Made by a program: the position numbers and the translations under genes
NCBI GenBank assembly: GCA_013043825.1
Contig: JABDNM010000003.1
Coordinates: 1-33,523, forward strand
Reading direction: 5' to 3'
Length of the DNA: 33,523 nt
From: Flavobacteriaceae bacterium
GTDB taxonomy: Bacteria > Bacteroidota > Bacteroidia > Flavobacteriales > Flavobacteriaceae
Shown: positions 1 through 8,634 of the stretch, one piece after another
Layout: the number at the start of each line of letters is the position of its first letter
Position numbering within the stretch: the stretch's first letter is position 1
Notes under the pieces: model-generated
Database searches by the model: none
What the model was told of the DNA's origin: nothing
Seen by the model: the letters and a program-made list of their open reading frames with translations, nothing else

Positions 1-1219
1 GTTGCTCGACTGCCCTGCGGTTGTAACGCACCGGTAATATAGCGCGAGGATGCATGGTTCTTTTGAACTCGATCAAACCATTCTTGATCATGATAAGGTG
101 ACGCATTACCTTGATCCCCCCGGAGGTTGAGCCTGCAGAACCGCCCAAAAACATCAAGCCAAAGAAAAATATTGTAAGAAAGGGAGTCCAGGCAGTAAAA
201 TCGGCGGTGACGAATCCGGTTGTAGTGACGATAGCCATTACCTGAAACATTCCGTGACGAAAGGCACTTTCGAACTCACCCCAGACGGCAGGATGATGCA
301 CGGTAGACGTTGCAACATCTGCTTCGAAGTAGATAAAAAGAACTGCCGTAATGGTTAGGCCAATGATAAAATAGGAATAGGCCCTGAACTCTTCATCTTT
401 CAGAATCTTACTGAATTTCGTTTTAAATGCAAAGTAGCTCAACACGAAGTTTGTTCCTGCCAGGAACATAAAGACCATAATAATATATTGAATAAGTGGC
501 TGGTCGTTCCAATGTGCAATGCTATCATTTTTTGTTGAAAATCCACCTGTGCTCAAGGTACTTAACGAATGGTTGATAGCATCGAAGAAACTCATGCCAG
601 CAACCTTCAGCAAGATAGTCTCCACAACCGTATATCCCACATAGATGAGCCAAAGTCGTTTGGCAGTATCGGTTATTCGGGGATGCAACTTATTGGCATT
701 GGGGCCGGGAGCTTCCGCAGCAAACAACTGCATTCCACCAATTCCCAACAACGGTAAAATCGCGATCGCCAGGACAATAATACCCATTCCTCCAATCCAG
801 TGGGTAATGCTACGCCAAAACAAGATCCCTTTAGGAAGGCTTTCAATATCGCTTAAGATGGTCGCCCCTGTAGTTGTGTATCCGCTCATAGTCTCGAAGA
901 AGGCATCGGTGAAGCTGGGTATGGCTCCGGTCACCACGTACGGAATGGTTCCAGTGAGCGACATAAAGATCCAGCCGAAGGTGACTATGATATAACCTTC
1001 ACGTTTGTCCAGTTCTTTTTGGTGATTCCGTGTCGCCAGCATGAAAAGACTTCCCGCTACCAGAGTGAGAAGCCCGGAAACAACCATTTTTTCGCCTACA
1101 CCATCACTATAGGCAAAACTCACTATGGAGGCCAATAGCATGAACCCACCATTTACCAGGAGCAACAGTCCCAGCAGGTGAAAAATGATCTTAAAATTGA
1201 ACCTGGAAACCGATTCCAT
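1..1219 (-). CDS. trkH: Trk-type potassium uptake protein TrkH (3' end missing)
   Basis: This is the membrane channel subunit of a Trk potassium importer, which works with the cytoplasmic gating protein TrkA encoded just upstream. The gene begins at 1219 and leaves the window at base 1, so about 406 residues are present and the last pore segment is missing. The visible part is strongly hydrophobic and contains three of the four expected selectivity-filter loops: TTTGAT near residue 115, LSTGGFS in the middle, and TTTGFVT further on. The C-terminal visible stretch has the GGSAGSTSGGIK loop typical of TrkH/KtrB. The start ATG overlaps the trkA stop in the string TAATG, which implies translational coupling in a trkA-trkH operon. 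The family call is firm; only the missing end is unseen. Confidence 0.93.
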   Translation of the reverse strand, partial: MESVSRFNFKIIFHLLGLLLLVNGGFMLLASIVSFAYSDGVGEKMVVSGLLTLVAGSLFMLATRNHQKELDKREGYIIVTFGWIFMSLTGTIPYVVTGAIPSFTDAFFETMSGYTTTGATILSDIESLPKGILFWRSITHWIGGMGIIVLAIAILPLLGIGGMQLFAAEAPGPNANKLHPRITDTAKRLWLIYVGYTVVETILLKVAGMSFFDAINHSLSTLSTGGFSTKNDSIAHWNDQPLIQYIIMVFMFLAGTNFVLSYFAFKTKFSKILKDEEFRAYSYFIIGLTITAVLFIYFEADVATSTVHHPAVWGEFESAFRHGMFQVMAIVTTTGFVTADFTAWTPFLTIFFFGLMFLGGSAGSTSGGIKVMRHLIMIKNGLIEFKRTMHPRAILPVRYNRRAVEQ

Positions 1220-2568
1220 TATATAAAGAGTTTCTCGACTTTCTTGATGGATTGTGGCAGACAGCATACTACAATACGATCTCCACCATTGATCCGGAAA
1301 TCGCCCAGGGCTATCATCCCAATACCATCGCGGATCACACCACCAATGATCGCAGATCTGGGAAATTCGATCTCGCGAACCATCAAATCGCAGACTTCAG
1401 AAGTAGGTGAAACCACAAACTCTAGAAGCTCTGCGTTCATATTATTAAGTTTGGTCATGGCCACAACTTCCCCTTTCCTTACATGACGAAATATATGATT
1501 GGCCGCAAGTAACTTCTTATTGATGAGGGTATCGATCCCGATGGAATGCGATAGTTGAAAATAATCCATATTCTCTACCAGCGCGATGGTTTTTTTAACC
1601 CCTTTGGATTTTGCCACCAGGCATGACATGATGTTGGTTTCACTATTGCCAGTGACCGAGATAAAGGCATCCATGTTTTGAATAGATTCCTCCTGTAGTA
1701 GTTCCACATTCCTCCCGTCGCCATTGATTACGAGACAACCCGGGATATCGTCGGCGATCTCGAAAGCTTTCTCTTTATTGTTCTCAATGAGTTTTACATT
1801 GAATTTACTCGCACAAAGTTCGGTGGCCGTTTTGAAGCCAATATTACTTCCGCCCAGGATCATCACATTCTTGATCTCCTCTTTGACCTTCCCCGTGAGT
1901 TTATATATTTCATCCACACCAGGAGCTGTGGTCGTAAAATAAACCTGGTCACCCTCCTTGAACATAGTATCTCCCCTGGGAATAAGCGTATACTGCGTCC
2001 CAAAACGTTGTATGGCGATTGGAACATATTCTAGATCCGGGTATAATTCACCAACCTCCCGCACAGATTTTCCCACAAAAGCGGCGGTTCGTGACAGTTG
2101 GAGTCCTATCATAGTAAGTGCCCCATCTTCAAATTCATAGGTGTCGTTAAACCCACTTTGGTTGAGCAGAAGTTCGATTTCGGCGGTTGCCAGGGATTCG
2201 GGTGAGATCAATTCATCGATACCAAATTTTGTGAAACCAACGGCGTCTTTATTTTCTATGAATTCGGAATTGCTTATTCGTGCGATGGTTCTCTTGGCCC
2301 CCAGTTGCTTCGCGAGAACACATACGGTGATATTCGTAGTTTCTGAAGAAGTAACGGCAATTACCAGGTCGGTTCCATCCACGGCAGCATCTTTTAATAC
2401 CTGAATCGATGTGGCATCACCCCGAACCACCCGGATGTCCAAATGAGTATCGGCATAAGCCAGAGATTCACGGTTGATGTCAATCAGTGAAATATCTTGG
2501 GACTCGAAAGAAAGGAGTTTTGCTAAATGAAAGCCCACCTCGCCGGCACCGGCTATGATAATTTTCAT
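1219..2568 (-). CDS. trkA: Trk system potassium transporter TrkA
   Basis: This peripheral subunit binds nucleotides and gates the TrkH potassium channel. I place the start at the ATG at 2568, giving 449 aa, the usual TrkA length. The frame stays open for 80 codons further upstream, but that stretch is not TrkA-like and runs across the promoter. Two RCK halves are visible. The first has the Rossmann motif GAGEVGF at residues 7-13 and the acidic D30 at the end of beta 2, followed by a TrkA-C domain at roughly 140-222. The second has GGSNIGF near residue 239 and its own C-terminal domain. A TACCTTTG element at 2594-2601 on the same strand is the likely promoter. It is transcribed away from ubiE and is coupled to trkH. 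Confidence 0.94.
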   Translation of the reverse strand: MKIIIAGAGEVGFHLAKLLSFESQDISLIDINRESLAYADTHLDIRVVRGDATSIQVLKDAAVDGTDLVIAVTSSETTNITVCVLAKQLGAKRTIARISNSEFIENKDAVGFTKFGIDELISPESLATAEIELLLNQSGFNDTYEFEDGALTMIGLQLSRTAAFVGKSVREVGELYPDLEYVPIAIQRFGTQYTLIPRGDTMFKEGDQVYFTTTAPGVDEIYKLTGKVKEEIKNVMILGGSNIGFKTATELCASKFNVKLIENNKEKAFEIADDIPGCLVINGDGRNVELLQEESIQNMDAFISVTGNSETNIMSCLVAKSKGVKKTIALVENMDYFQLSHSIGIDTLINKKLLAANHIFRHVRKGEVVAMTKLNNMNAELLEFVVSPTSEVCDLMVREIEFPRSAIIGGVIRDGIGMIALGDFRINGGDRIVVCCLPQSIKKVEKLFI

Positions 2569-2593
2569 AAAATTTAGTAAGCGATAAGTACGG

Positions 2594-2627
2594 CAAAGGT
2601 ACAAATTTCGAAGTACCAAAAAACAAA
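2594..2627 (-). promoter_or_regulatory. Predicted trkA promoter
   Basis: On the minus strand there is a TACCTTTG element (2601-2594) matching the Bacteroidetes -7 consensus TAnnTTTG. A TTTG (2627-2624) lies 22 nt upstream as a candidate -33 element. It sits about 25 nt before the trkA ATG. This is motif evidence only. Confidence 0.6.
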
Positions 2628-2714
2628 AACAAATTTCACCAACACAGTGCGCTGAATTAAACTTACCATCCTGATTCGAGCATCGATCCATGCAATTTTC
2701 TTTGAAAAAGTCCG

Positions 2715-2722
2715 TAGCTTTG
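2715..2722 (+). promoter_or_regulatory. Predicted ubiE -7 element
   Basis: TAGCTTTG matches TAnnTTTG and lies 35 nt before the ubiE start. I see no well-spaced -33 TTG. The 2569-2757 gap therefore holds divergent promoters for trkA and ubiE and nothing else I recognise. Confidence 0.5.
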
Positions 2723-2757
2723 CAGCCTGTTTTAGGACCCGTTGGTTCGTCCATGCT

Positions 2758-3489
2758 ATGAAAAAGAAGATCACTCCTTACAAACATTCCGAGGCCGGTA
2801 AGAAACAACAGGTTGAAGAAATGTTCGATACTATTTCGGGAAATTACGACGGCTTGAACCGGGTGATCTCCCTGGGGTCCGATTTGAAATGGAGGCGACG
2901 TGTGTTAAAATTGGTCAAGTCGAAAAATCCGGATTCAATCTTGGACATCGCAACCGGAACCGGGGATCTCGCCATTAAATTTGCTGAAAATATCAATGCA
3001 ACGCGCATCGTTGGCCTCGATCTTAGTGAGGGGATGCTTTCGATGGCACAAAAAAAGGTAAACGGCACCCGGTTGGAAAACAAGGTGAAGTTTATAAAAG
3101 GTGATAGTGAATCCCTGCCTTTCGAGGATGAGTCGTTCGATGTCATTACCGTTTCCTTCGGAATAAGAAACTTCGAAAACCTGGAAAAAGGACTCTCAGA
3201 AATTCGAAGAGTGTTGAAAACAGGGGGGTTATTCGTTATTTTGGAAACTTCGGTGCCACAAAAATTTCCATTCCGCCAGGGATATTTTATGTATACTAAA
3301 GGAATTCTTCCTATTATTGGCAGATTATTTTCACGGGATAAAGTGGCTTATCGCTATTTAAGTGAAAGCGCTTCAGTTTTCCCACATGGAAAAACCCTCA
3401 ACAATATTTTGAGTAAAATTGGGTTTATAGACATTGAAAATAGACCGCAAACCTTTGGTGTAGCAACCATTTATATTGCTTCCAAATGA
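2758..3489 (+). CDS. ubiE: Demethylmenaquinone methyltransferase (UbiE/MenG)
   Basis: This SAM-dependent methyltransferase performs the last step of menaquinone synthesis, methylating demethylmenaquinone in the cytoplasm. At 243 aa it has normal family length. The signature YDGLNRVISLG lies near residues 30-40, the SAM-binding loop LDIATGTGDLA near 62-72, and the conserved FGIRNF segment near 139. The near C-terminal motif with YRYLSES is also present. The next gene starts inside the stop codon (ATGA at 3486-3489), so the two are probably co-translated. A ubiE-porT pairing is, to my knowledge, common in flavobacteria and supports both calls. Confidence 0.94.
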   Translation: MKKKITPYKHSEAGKKQQVEEMFDTISGNYDGLNRVISLGSDLKWRRRVLKLVKSKNPDSILDIATGTGDLAIKFAENINATRIVGLDLSEGMLSMAQKKVNGTRLENKVKFIKGDSESLPFEDESFDVITVSFGIRNFENLEKGLSEIRRVLKTGGLFVILETSVPQKFPFRQGYFMYTKGILPIIGRLFSRDKVAYRYLSESASVFPHGKTLNNILSKIGFIDIENRPQTFGVATIYIASK

Positions 3490-4199
3490 TTATGAAGAAA
3501 GCTATTCTTATTCTAGGGTTCCTCCTACTTGCGCAAAGTATTGAGGCTCAATTATTCAATAAAGAACGCCTGGCCAACCTGGAGACCTTCGACAACCGCT
3601 TTCTATCCTGGGGGTACTTCCTTGGTTTCAATTTCTACGACTTTAAGCTTGAATACGAGCAGCAGTTCACCGACATGAACACGGATATCCTGGTTCAAAC
3701 CCAAGGTGGATTCAATGTTGGGCTTATCGGGGATATGCGCGTTAATCGATATATGAACCTTCGCCTGGAACCGGGACTTTACTTCACGCAGCGCACGCTA
3801 GATTTTCCAAATTTTGAAGAGGAAAGGGATCGTTTCCGACAAGTAAAATCGACCTATATTCATGTTCCTCTCCTCATGAAGTTTTCGACCAAACGCCTCA
3901 ATAACTTCAAACCGTTCATCGTCGTGGGAGTTTCACAGTCGTTCAACTTGAGCAGCAACGAGACCAACCCGGAAGACAATAATGAAGGGCAATTCAGGAT
4001 GACAAGGCGCACCGGTTATTTCGAACTTGGATTTGGAATCGATTTTTACCTCTTTTACTTTAAGTTCACCCCATCCATTCGCGGTGTTTTTGCGACCAGC
4101 GATGAATTGGTGCCCGATGATGACCCTGCCAGTCCATGGACCTCGAACATCAGTTCGTTGGAATCCCGTGGGATCTTCATCAATTTTACTTTCCAGTAG
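3486..4199 (+). CDS. porT: PorT/SprT-like outer-membrane protein of type IX secretion
   Basis: This is a 237-residue protein with an N-terminal signal peptide (MKKAILILGFLLLAQ, ending before QLFNKER) followed by alternating hydrophobic strands, an outer-membrane beta-barrel pattern ending in phenylalanine (FINFTFQ). PorT/SprT proteins are needed for the type IX secretion system and gliding in Bacteroidetes. The assignment rests on length, barrel character and the position directly behind ubiE; I see no catalytic motif to test. The ATG at 3486 overlaps the ubiE stop, and an ATG at 3492 is an equally good start. The 3' end overlaps the convergent methyltransferase gene by 14 nt. The NHL protein at 21633 carries a type IX sorting domain, which fits a working system. 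Confidence 0.75.
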   Translation: MIMKKAILILGFLLLAQSIEAQLFNKERLANLETFDNRFLSWGYFLGFNFYDFKLEYEQQFTDMNTDILVQTQGGFNVGLIGDMRVNRYMNLRLEPGLYFTQRTLDFPNFEEERDRFRQVKSTYIHVPLLMKFSTKRLNNFKPFIVVGVSQSFNLSSNETNPEDNNEGQFRMTRRTGYFELGFGIDFYLFYFKFTPSIRGVFATSDELVPDDDPASPWTSNISSLESRGIFINFTFQ

Positions 4200-4914
4200 T
4201 TCTTCGGAATTCACTTAGCAATACGGCCGTTGCAGTAGCTACGTTTAGGCTTTCCGGGGCATTTGAACTCCCGAAAGCGGGAATCGTTATCTTGTGCTGA
4301 ACGAAGGGCATCAATGGAGATGATATACCATTGGCCTCGTTGCCCAATAGCAGTATAGCCGCAGGAGGTAATGCTTTGGTATATACATTTGTGCCATCCA
4401 TGACCGCGCCGTAAACGGGTAGCCTTGTACGCTCAAAGAGTTCCGGCAGCGCCCCGTAATACAAGGTTACCCTTGCAATGGAACCCATGGTCGCCTGGAC
4501 CACTTTTGGGTTGTAGCAATCCACCGTGTCCGGGGAACAATACATCTGTTGAACTCCAAACCAATCGCACAACCGGATGATCGTACCCAGATTTCCTGGG
4601 TCTCGAACCGCATCCAGTGCTACCGTAAGGACTTTTGGTTGAATCGTCTTTTGCTTCGGGATGTTGAAAACCGCAAGGTGGGTATTGGGATTTTTGAGGG
4701 CGGAGACCTTTTTTAAATCGGCAACAGATACTATTTGCTCCAATTCAGCCAGATCTGGGTGGCTTTCACTCGCATACAATGCTTCCAATTCGAGTCCCGA
4801 ATCCAGCAGATCCATGATGATTTTTGGCCCTTCAGCAAGGAAGAATCCGCTTTTGTCTCGGTACTTTTTATGCTGCAAGCCCGTTATTAATTTAATTTGG
4901 CTTTTGCTTATCAA
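4186..4914 (-). CDS. SpoU/TrmH-family RNA methyltransferase
   Basis: This SAM-dependent 2'-O-ribose methyltransferase of the SPOUT class probably acts on rRNA or tRNA; the exact target nucleotide cannot be read from the sequence. Of the 242 residues, about the first 95 form the small RNA-binding domain that precedes SpoU domains in RlmB-like enzymes. The catalytic half shows motif 1 (VRDPGNLGTIIRLCDWFG), motif 2 (LLLGNEANGISS) and motif 3 (SSNAPESLNVATATAV), which form the knotted cofactor site. The start is a TTG at 4914: an in-frame stop lies at 4935-4933 with no ATG or GTG between, and the conserved SKSQIKLI start follows directly. It is divergent from tamL with only 37 bp between and overlaps porT at its 3' end. 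Confidence 0.85.
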   Translation of the reverse strand: MISKSQIKLITGLQHKKYRDKSGFFLAEGPKIIMDLLDSGLELEALYASESHPDLAELEQIVSVADLKKVSALKNPNTHLAVFNIPKQKTIQPKVLTVALDAVRDPGNLGTIIRLCDWFGVQQMYCSPDTVDCYNPKVVQATMGSIARVTLYYGALPELFERTRLPVYGAVMDGTNVYTKALPPAAILLLGNEANGISSPLMPFVQHKITIPAFGSSNAPESLNVATATAVLLSEFRRTTGK

Positions 4915-4922
4915 ATTTATCC

Positions 4923-4930
4923 TATTTTTG
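4923..4930 (+). promoter_or_regulatory. Predicted tamL -7 element
   Basis: TATTTTTG matches TAnnTTTG and lies 21 nt before the TTG start of the TamL-like gene, inside the 37-bp divergent gap. A TTTG ending at 4899 gives a 23-nt spacer. On the opposite strand TAAATTTG (4919-4912) also matches but overlaps the methyltransferase start codon, so it may be chance. Confidence 0.5.
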
Positions 4931-4951
4931 AATTAGAGAAACACAAACTCC

Positions 4952-7507
4952 TTGACTCGAAGCCTCACAAAAATATCATTAATTTTAGGATTAACGGTAT
5001 TGCTCGTTTCCTGTAATGCTGTGAAACGCCTGAATGAGGACCAGCTGCTACTTACCAATAATACGATTATTGTCGATGGGAAAAAGATCAAAGAGAATGA
5101 ACCCTACTCCCTACTCGCTCAAAAGCCAAATCCACGTATTCCCGTTTTGGGCATTCCCTTGGGTTTACACATTTATAACCTCGCCGAACCGCATCCGGAT
5201 TCTACTTACCAGGATTGGTTGAACCGCAAACCCAACCGTGAAGCAAGACTCAACAAATTACTTTCTAAGAAGCAAGTATATGGTTTGGGAAGAAGTAAAT
5301 CCAACTTCAACGAGTGGTTAAAACGCACCGGAAGTGCCCCAGTGATTATCGACGAAAAAAAGAGCAAGAAATCGCTCGCCCAATTACAGCGATATTATGC
5401 TACCCAGGGATGGTTTAACGTCACCGGTGATTACTCGGTTCGGAAAGATTCAACCCGAAAGAAAAGGGGTTCCCTTACGTACCGCTTGAACAAGAGAAAG
5501 CCCTATTTCATCGATTCAATTTCAGAAAAAATAAGTTCTCCTGTTGTCGATTCATTGTATCAAAGAAGTCGCCGAAATACGTTTATCATTCCGGGTGAAC
5601 AATACGACGCGGCCAATTTTGTAAATGAGCGGGACCGACTTACCATTCAATTTCGAAATTCCGGATTGTATTATTTTGACCAGGACTACATTGGCTTTGA
5701 AGCAGATACGAATGGCACGGGACACAAAGTCCTGATCGATTATTTGATCCCGGACCGAAGGATCTCCCAAGGAGATAGTACCACCACCGTTCCATTTCAG
5801 GTCCACAAGATCAACGAAGTTCGCATCTTCACAGATTATACCTTTTCAAATCGAAACAAGCCATTACAGGATTCGGTGAATTTTAAAGGCTATCGTCTTT
5901 TCGGATATGAAGAATTGAAGTATAAGCCCAAGGCGATCACCGATGCCATCTCCATTAGCCCGGGAGAGATATTCAGGGACATCGATCGAACACTTACCTA
6001 CAGGCAGCTGGTGGAATTGCGAAATTTCAGATATCCCAACATTAGCTACCAGGAGGACCCACGGGATTCTACGGGAACTGGTTTGATATCGACCATATTG
6101 CTTACCCCCAGGAAAAAATACACCCTGGATTTCAATTTCGATGCGTATACTTCCACCATTCAGCAATTCGGAATTGGATTCAGTACTACGTTTTTAATTC
6201 GGAATATTTTCAAAGGTGCCGAAAACCTGGAGCTTTCTGCGCGAGGCAGCGTGGGATCGTCCAAAGACAACGCCGATGCCGATAGCAGTTTCTTCAATAC
6301 CTCGGATGTTGGTGTGGATGCACGACTTACTATACCAACCATCCTCTTCCCGTTGAACACAGATAAGATCATTCCGAAGTATATGTCACCCTTTACCTCC
6401 TTAAGCATAGGATTGAATACACAAAACAATATAGGATTGGACAGACAAAGCTTCAACGGAATATTTCGTTATAGATGGAAGCCTACTACCATTCGTACCA
6501 ACGCCTTTGAATTGGTCAATGTGCAATATGTTAGAAATTTAAATACTTCCAACTACTTTCGAGTATATCCAACATCCTATTCGCGTCTCAATGAGATCGC
6601 CGCTGAAACCAACTATGATTTTGAAGGAGAGAATATGGAATTGGGCATTCCAGATGAGGCCAACAACTTCATAGAACAGGCACTCGACCCAAACGGGGGT
6701 CTTACGCTTTCCTTGGAGCTTTTGGAGGAAGTAAGAAGCCTGGACCAACGCAAGGAACGACTCACTGAGGACAATCTTATTTTTGCTACGAGTTTTACCT
6801 GGACCCGTGACAGTCGTGAAAACATCTACGATAACTCGTTCTCTAGGTTTCGGTGGAAGATCGAATCGGCAGGAAATTTACTGTCGTCGCTTTCCTCGGT
6901 AGCAAACTTATCGCAGAACAAGGACGGTGAGTCCAAGGTCTTTGGGGTTGTTTACTCTCAATATGCCAAGGTAGAAACAGATTATATAAAACACTGGGAG
7001 GTGGGAGAGAATTCCATTTTCGCAATTCGTGGTTTTGGGGGTGTGGCTATACCCTACGGCAACAGCAGCAGTATTCCCTTCACTCGAAGTTATTTTGCCG
7101 GTGGAGCCAATGATAATAGGGGTTGGCGAGCCTATGATCTGGGTCCCGGGAGTAGTGGTAGCATCCTGGATTTCAATGAAGCCAATTTGAAGCTGGCATT
7201 CAACACAGAATACCGATATACCATTTTAGGAAGTTTTAAAGGAGCTTTCTTTATAGACGCTGGCAATATCTGGAATATCAAAGATGATATAGAAGACCCC
7301 GCCTTTCGTTTCGATGGTTTTGGAGACCTGAAGGAGATCGCGATCGCTTCGGGTTTCGGGTTGCGTTACGACTTCGGTTTTTTTGTCCTGAGATTTGACG
7401 TTGGTTTTAAAACCTATGACCCTGCCCGCGTGGAAGGAGAACGTTGGTTCAAAGATTACAACTTCGCCAATTCGGTATTCAATATTGGTATAAACTATCC
7501 CTTTTAA
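4952..7507 (+). CDS. tamL: TamL-like lipoprotein, BamA/TamA (Omp85) family
   Basis: This is a large outer-membrane assembly protein of 851 aa. The N terminus has a lipoprotein signal with the lipobox LVSC (cysteine at residue 21), so the mature protein is lipidated, as known for TamL of Bacteroidetes. It carries POTRA-like segments over roughly the first 400 residues and an Omp85 barrel over the rest. The barrel contains GFGLRYDFGFFVLRFDVGF near the end and finishes with an aromatic residue (INYPF), the usual barrel signal. TamL is thought to act with TamB in envelope biogenesis. The start is a TTG at 4952: an in-frame TAG lies at 4934-4936 and no ATG precedes the lipobox. The long soluble part is typical of the clade. 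Confidence 0.85.
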   Translation: MTRSLTKISLILGLTVLLVSCNAVKRLNEDQLLLTNNTIIVDGKKIKENEPYSLLAQKPNPRIPVLGIPLGLHIYNLAEPHPDSTYQDWLNRKPNREARLNKLLSKKQVYGLGRSKSNFNEWLKRTGSAPVIIDEKKSKKSLAQLQRYYATQGWFNVTGDYSVRKDSTRKKRGSLTYRLNKRKPYFIDSISEKISSPVVDSLYQRSRRNTFIIPGEQYDAANFVNERDRLTIQFRNSGLYYFDQDYIGFEADTNGTGHKVLIDYLIPDRRISQGDSTTTVPFQVHKINEVRIFTDYTFSNRNKPLQDSVNFKGYRLFGYEELKYKPKAITDAISISPGEIFRDIDRTLTYRQLVELRNFRYPNISYQEDPRDSTGTGLISTILLTPRKKYTLDFNFDAYTSTIQQFGIGFSTTFLIRNIFKGAENLELSARGSVGSSKDNADADSSFFNTSDVGVDARLTIPTILFPLNTDKIIPKYMSPFTSLSIGLNTQNNIGLDRQSFNGIFRYRWKPTTIRTNAFELVNVQYVRNLNTSNYFRVYPTSYSRLNEIAAETNYDFEGENMELGIPDEANNFIEQALDPNGGLTLSLELLEEVRSLDQRKERLTEDNLIFATSFTWTRDSRENIYDNSFSRFRWKIESAGNLLSSLSSVANLSQNKDGESKVFGVVYSQYAKVETDYIKHWEVGENSIFAIRGFGGVAIPYGNSSSIPFTRSYFAGGANDNRGWRAYDLGPGSSGSILDFNEANLKLAFNTEYRYTILGSFKGAFFIDAGNIWNIKDDIEDPAFRFDGFGDLKEIAIASGFGLRYDFGFFVLRFDVGFKTYDPARVEGERWFKDYNFANSVFNIGINYPF

Positions 7508-7522
7508 ACCGTTTAAATTTGT

Positions 7523-7530
7523 TATTTTTG
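7523..7530 (+). promoter_or_regulatory. Predicted fbaA -7 element
   Basis: TATTTTTG matches TAnnTTTG, 18 nt before the aldolase ATG and just after the tamL stop. It suggests that fbaA-accD has its own promoter. Confidence 0.5.
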
Positions 7531-7548
7531 TTAGCTAAATAAACCACT

Positions 7549-8616
7549 ATGAGCCACAGTATTTCGCCCGGCGTTATCACGGGAAAAGATGTTCAAAAAA
7601 TACATCAACTTGCCAAGGAAAAAGGATTTGCCATGCCAGCTGTTAATGTAGTTGGATCCAATACCATCAATACAGTGCTTGAGACGGCAAAGGAATTGAA
7701 CGCACCGGTGATCATACAGTTCTCAAATGGGGGGGCTCATTTCAATGCCGGAAAGGGCTTATCCAATGAAGATCAGAAAGCAGCTATTGCCGGTGGAGTA
7801 GCCGGGGCAAAGCATATTCATGAAATGGCAAAAGCATACGGAGCAACAGTAATCCTTCATACCGATCACTGTGCTAAAAAATTATTGCCCTGGGTAGATG
7901 GATTGTTGGATGCCGGTGAAGTTCATTACAAACAAACTGGTCAGTCACTCTACAGTTCGCATATGCTGGACTTGAGTGAAGAACCCATAGAAGAGAATAT
8001 TGAGATCTGTAAGAGATACCTCGAGCGCATGTCTAAGATGGAAATGACTTTGGAGATCGAGTTAGGAATTACAGGGGGTGAAGAAGATGGAGTCGACAAT
8101 ACCGATGTGGATAGTTCTAAATTGTACACCCAACCCGAGGAGGTGTCGTATGCGTTTGAAGAATTGATGAAAGTAAGTGATCAATTTACCGTTGCTGCGG
8201 CCTTCGGAAATGTCCACGGAGTATACAAGCCGGGAAATGTGAAACTCACCCCAATTATCTTGAAGAATTCACAGGAGTACGTCCAGAATAAATTCAATAC
8301 GGGTCACAATCCAATTGATTTTGTTTTTCACGGTGGAAGTGGCTCGAGTGTAGCAGAAATTCGTGAGGCTATTGGATATGGGGTGGTTAAAATGAATATC
8401 GATACCGATCTTCAGTTTGCATTTACTGAAGGAATTCGAGACTATATGACCGGGAACATCGATTACCTGAGAACACAAATTGGAAATCCCGATGGTGATG
8501 ACATTCCGAATAAAAAATACTACGACCCGCGTAAATGGTTACGAGAAGGGGAACTTACGTTCAAAAAACGATTGATCGCAGCTTTCCAGGATCTCAATAA
8601 TGTGAACACCCTCTAA
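7549..8616 (+). CDS. fbaA: Class II fructose-bisphosphate aldolase
   Basis: This enzyme catalyses reversible cleavage of fructose 1,6-bisphosphate to dihydroxyacetone phosphate and glyceraldehyde 3-phosphate, in the cytoplasm. The 355 residues match the zinc-dependent class IIA form. The HTDHC motif gives the catalytic aspartate D106 and zinc ligand H107. Further expected ligands are H223 (GNVHG) and H261 (VFHGGSGS), and the phosphate-binding NIDTDLQ loop follows. It is preceded by its own -7 element and followed after 18 nt by accD, so the two are probably co-transcribed. Nothing is missing or unusual. Confidence 0.96.
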   Translation: MSHSISPGVITGKDVQKIHQLAKEKGFAMPAVNVVGSNTINTVLETAKELNAPVIIQFSNGGAHFNAGKGLSNEDQKAAIAGGVAGAKHIHEMAKAYGATVILHTDHCAKKLLPWVDGLLDAGEVHYKQTGQSLYSSHMLDLSEEPIEENIEICKRYLERMSKMEMTLEIELGITGGEEDGVDNTDVDSSKLYTQPEEVSYAFEELMKVSDQFTVAAAFGNVHGVYKPGNVKLTPIILKNSQEYVQNKFNTGHNPIDFVFHGGSGSSVAEIREAIGYGVVKMNIDTDLQFAFTEGIRDYMTGNIDYLRTQIGNPDGDDIPNKKYYDPRKWLREGELTFKKRLIAAFQDLNNVNTL

Positions 8617-8634
8617 CAAGACAAACTCCTCATT

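Noticed and set aside
2569-2808. 80-codon extension of TrkA
   Set aside because: It runs through the divergent promoter region and into ubiE; the TrkA fold begins at the ATG at 2568.
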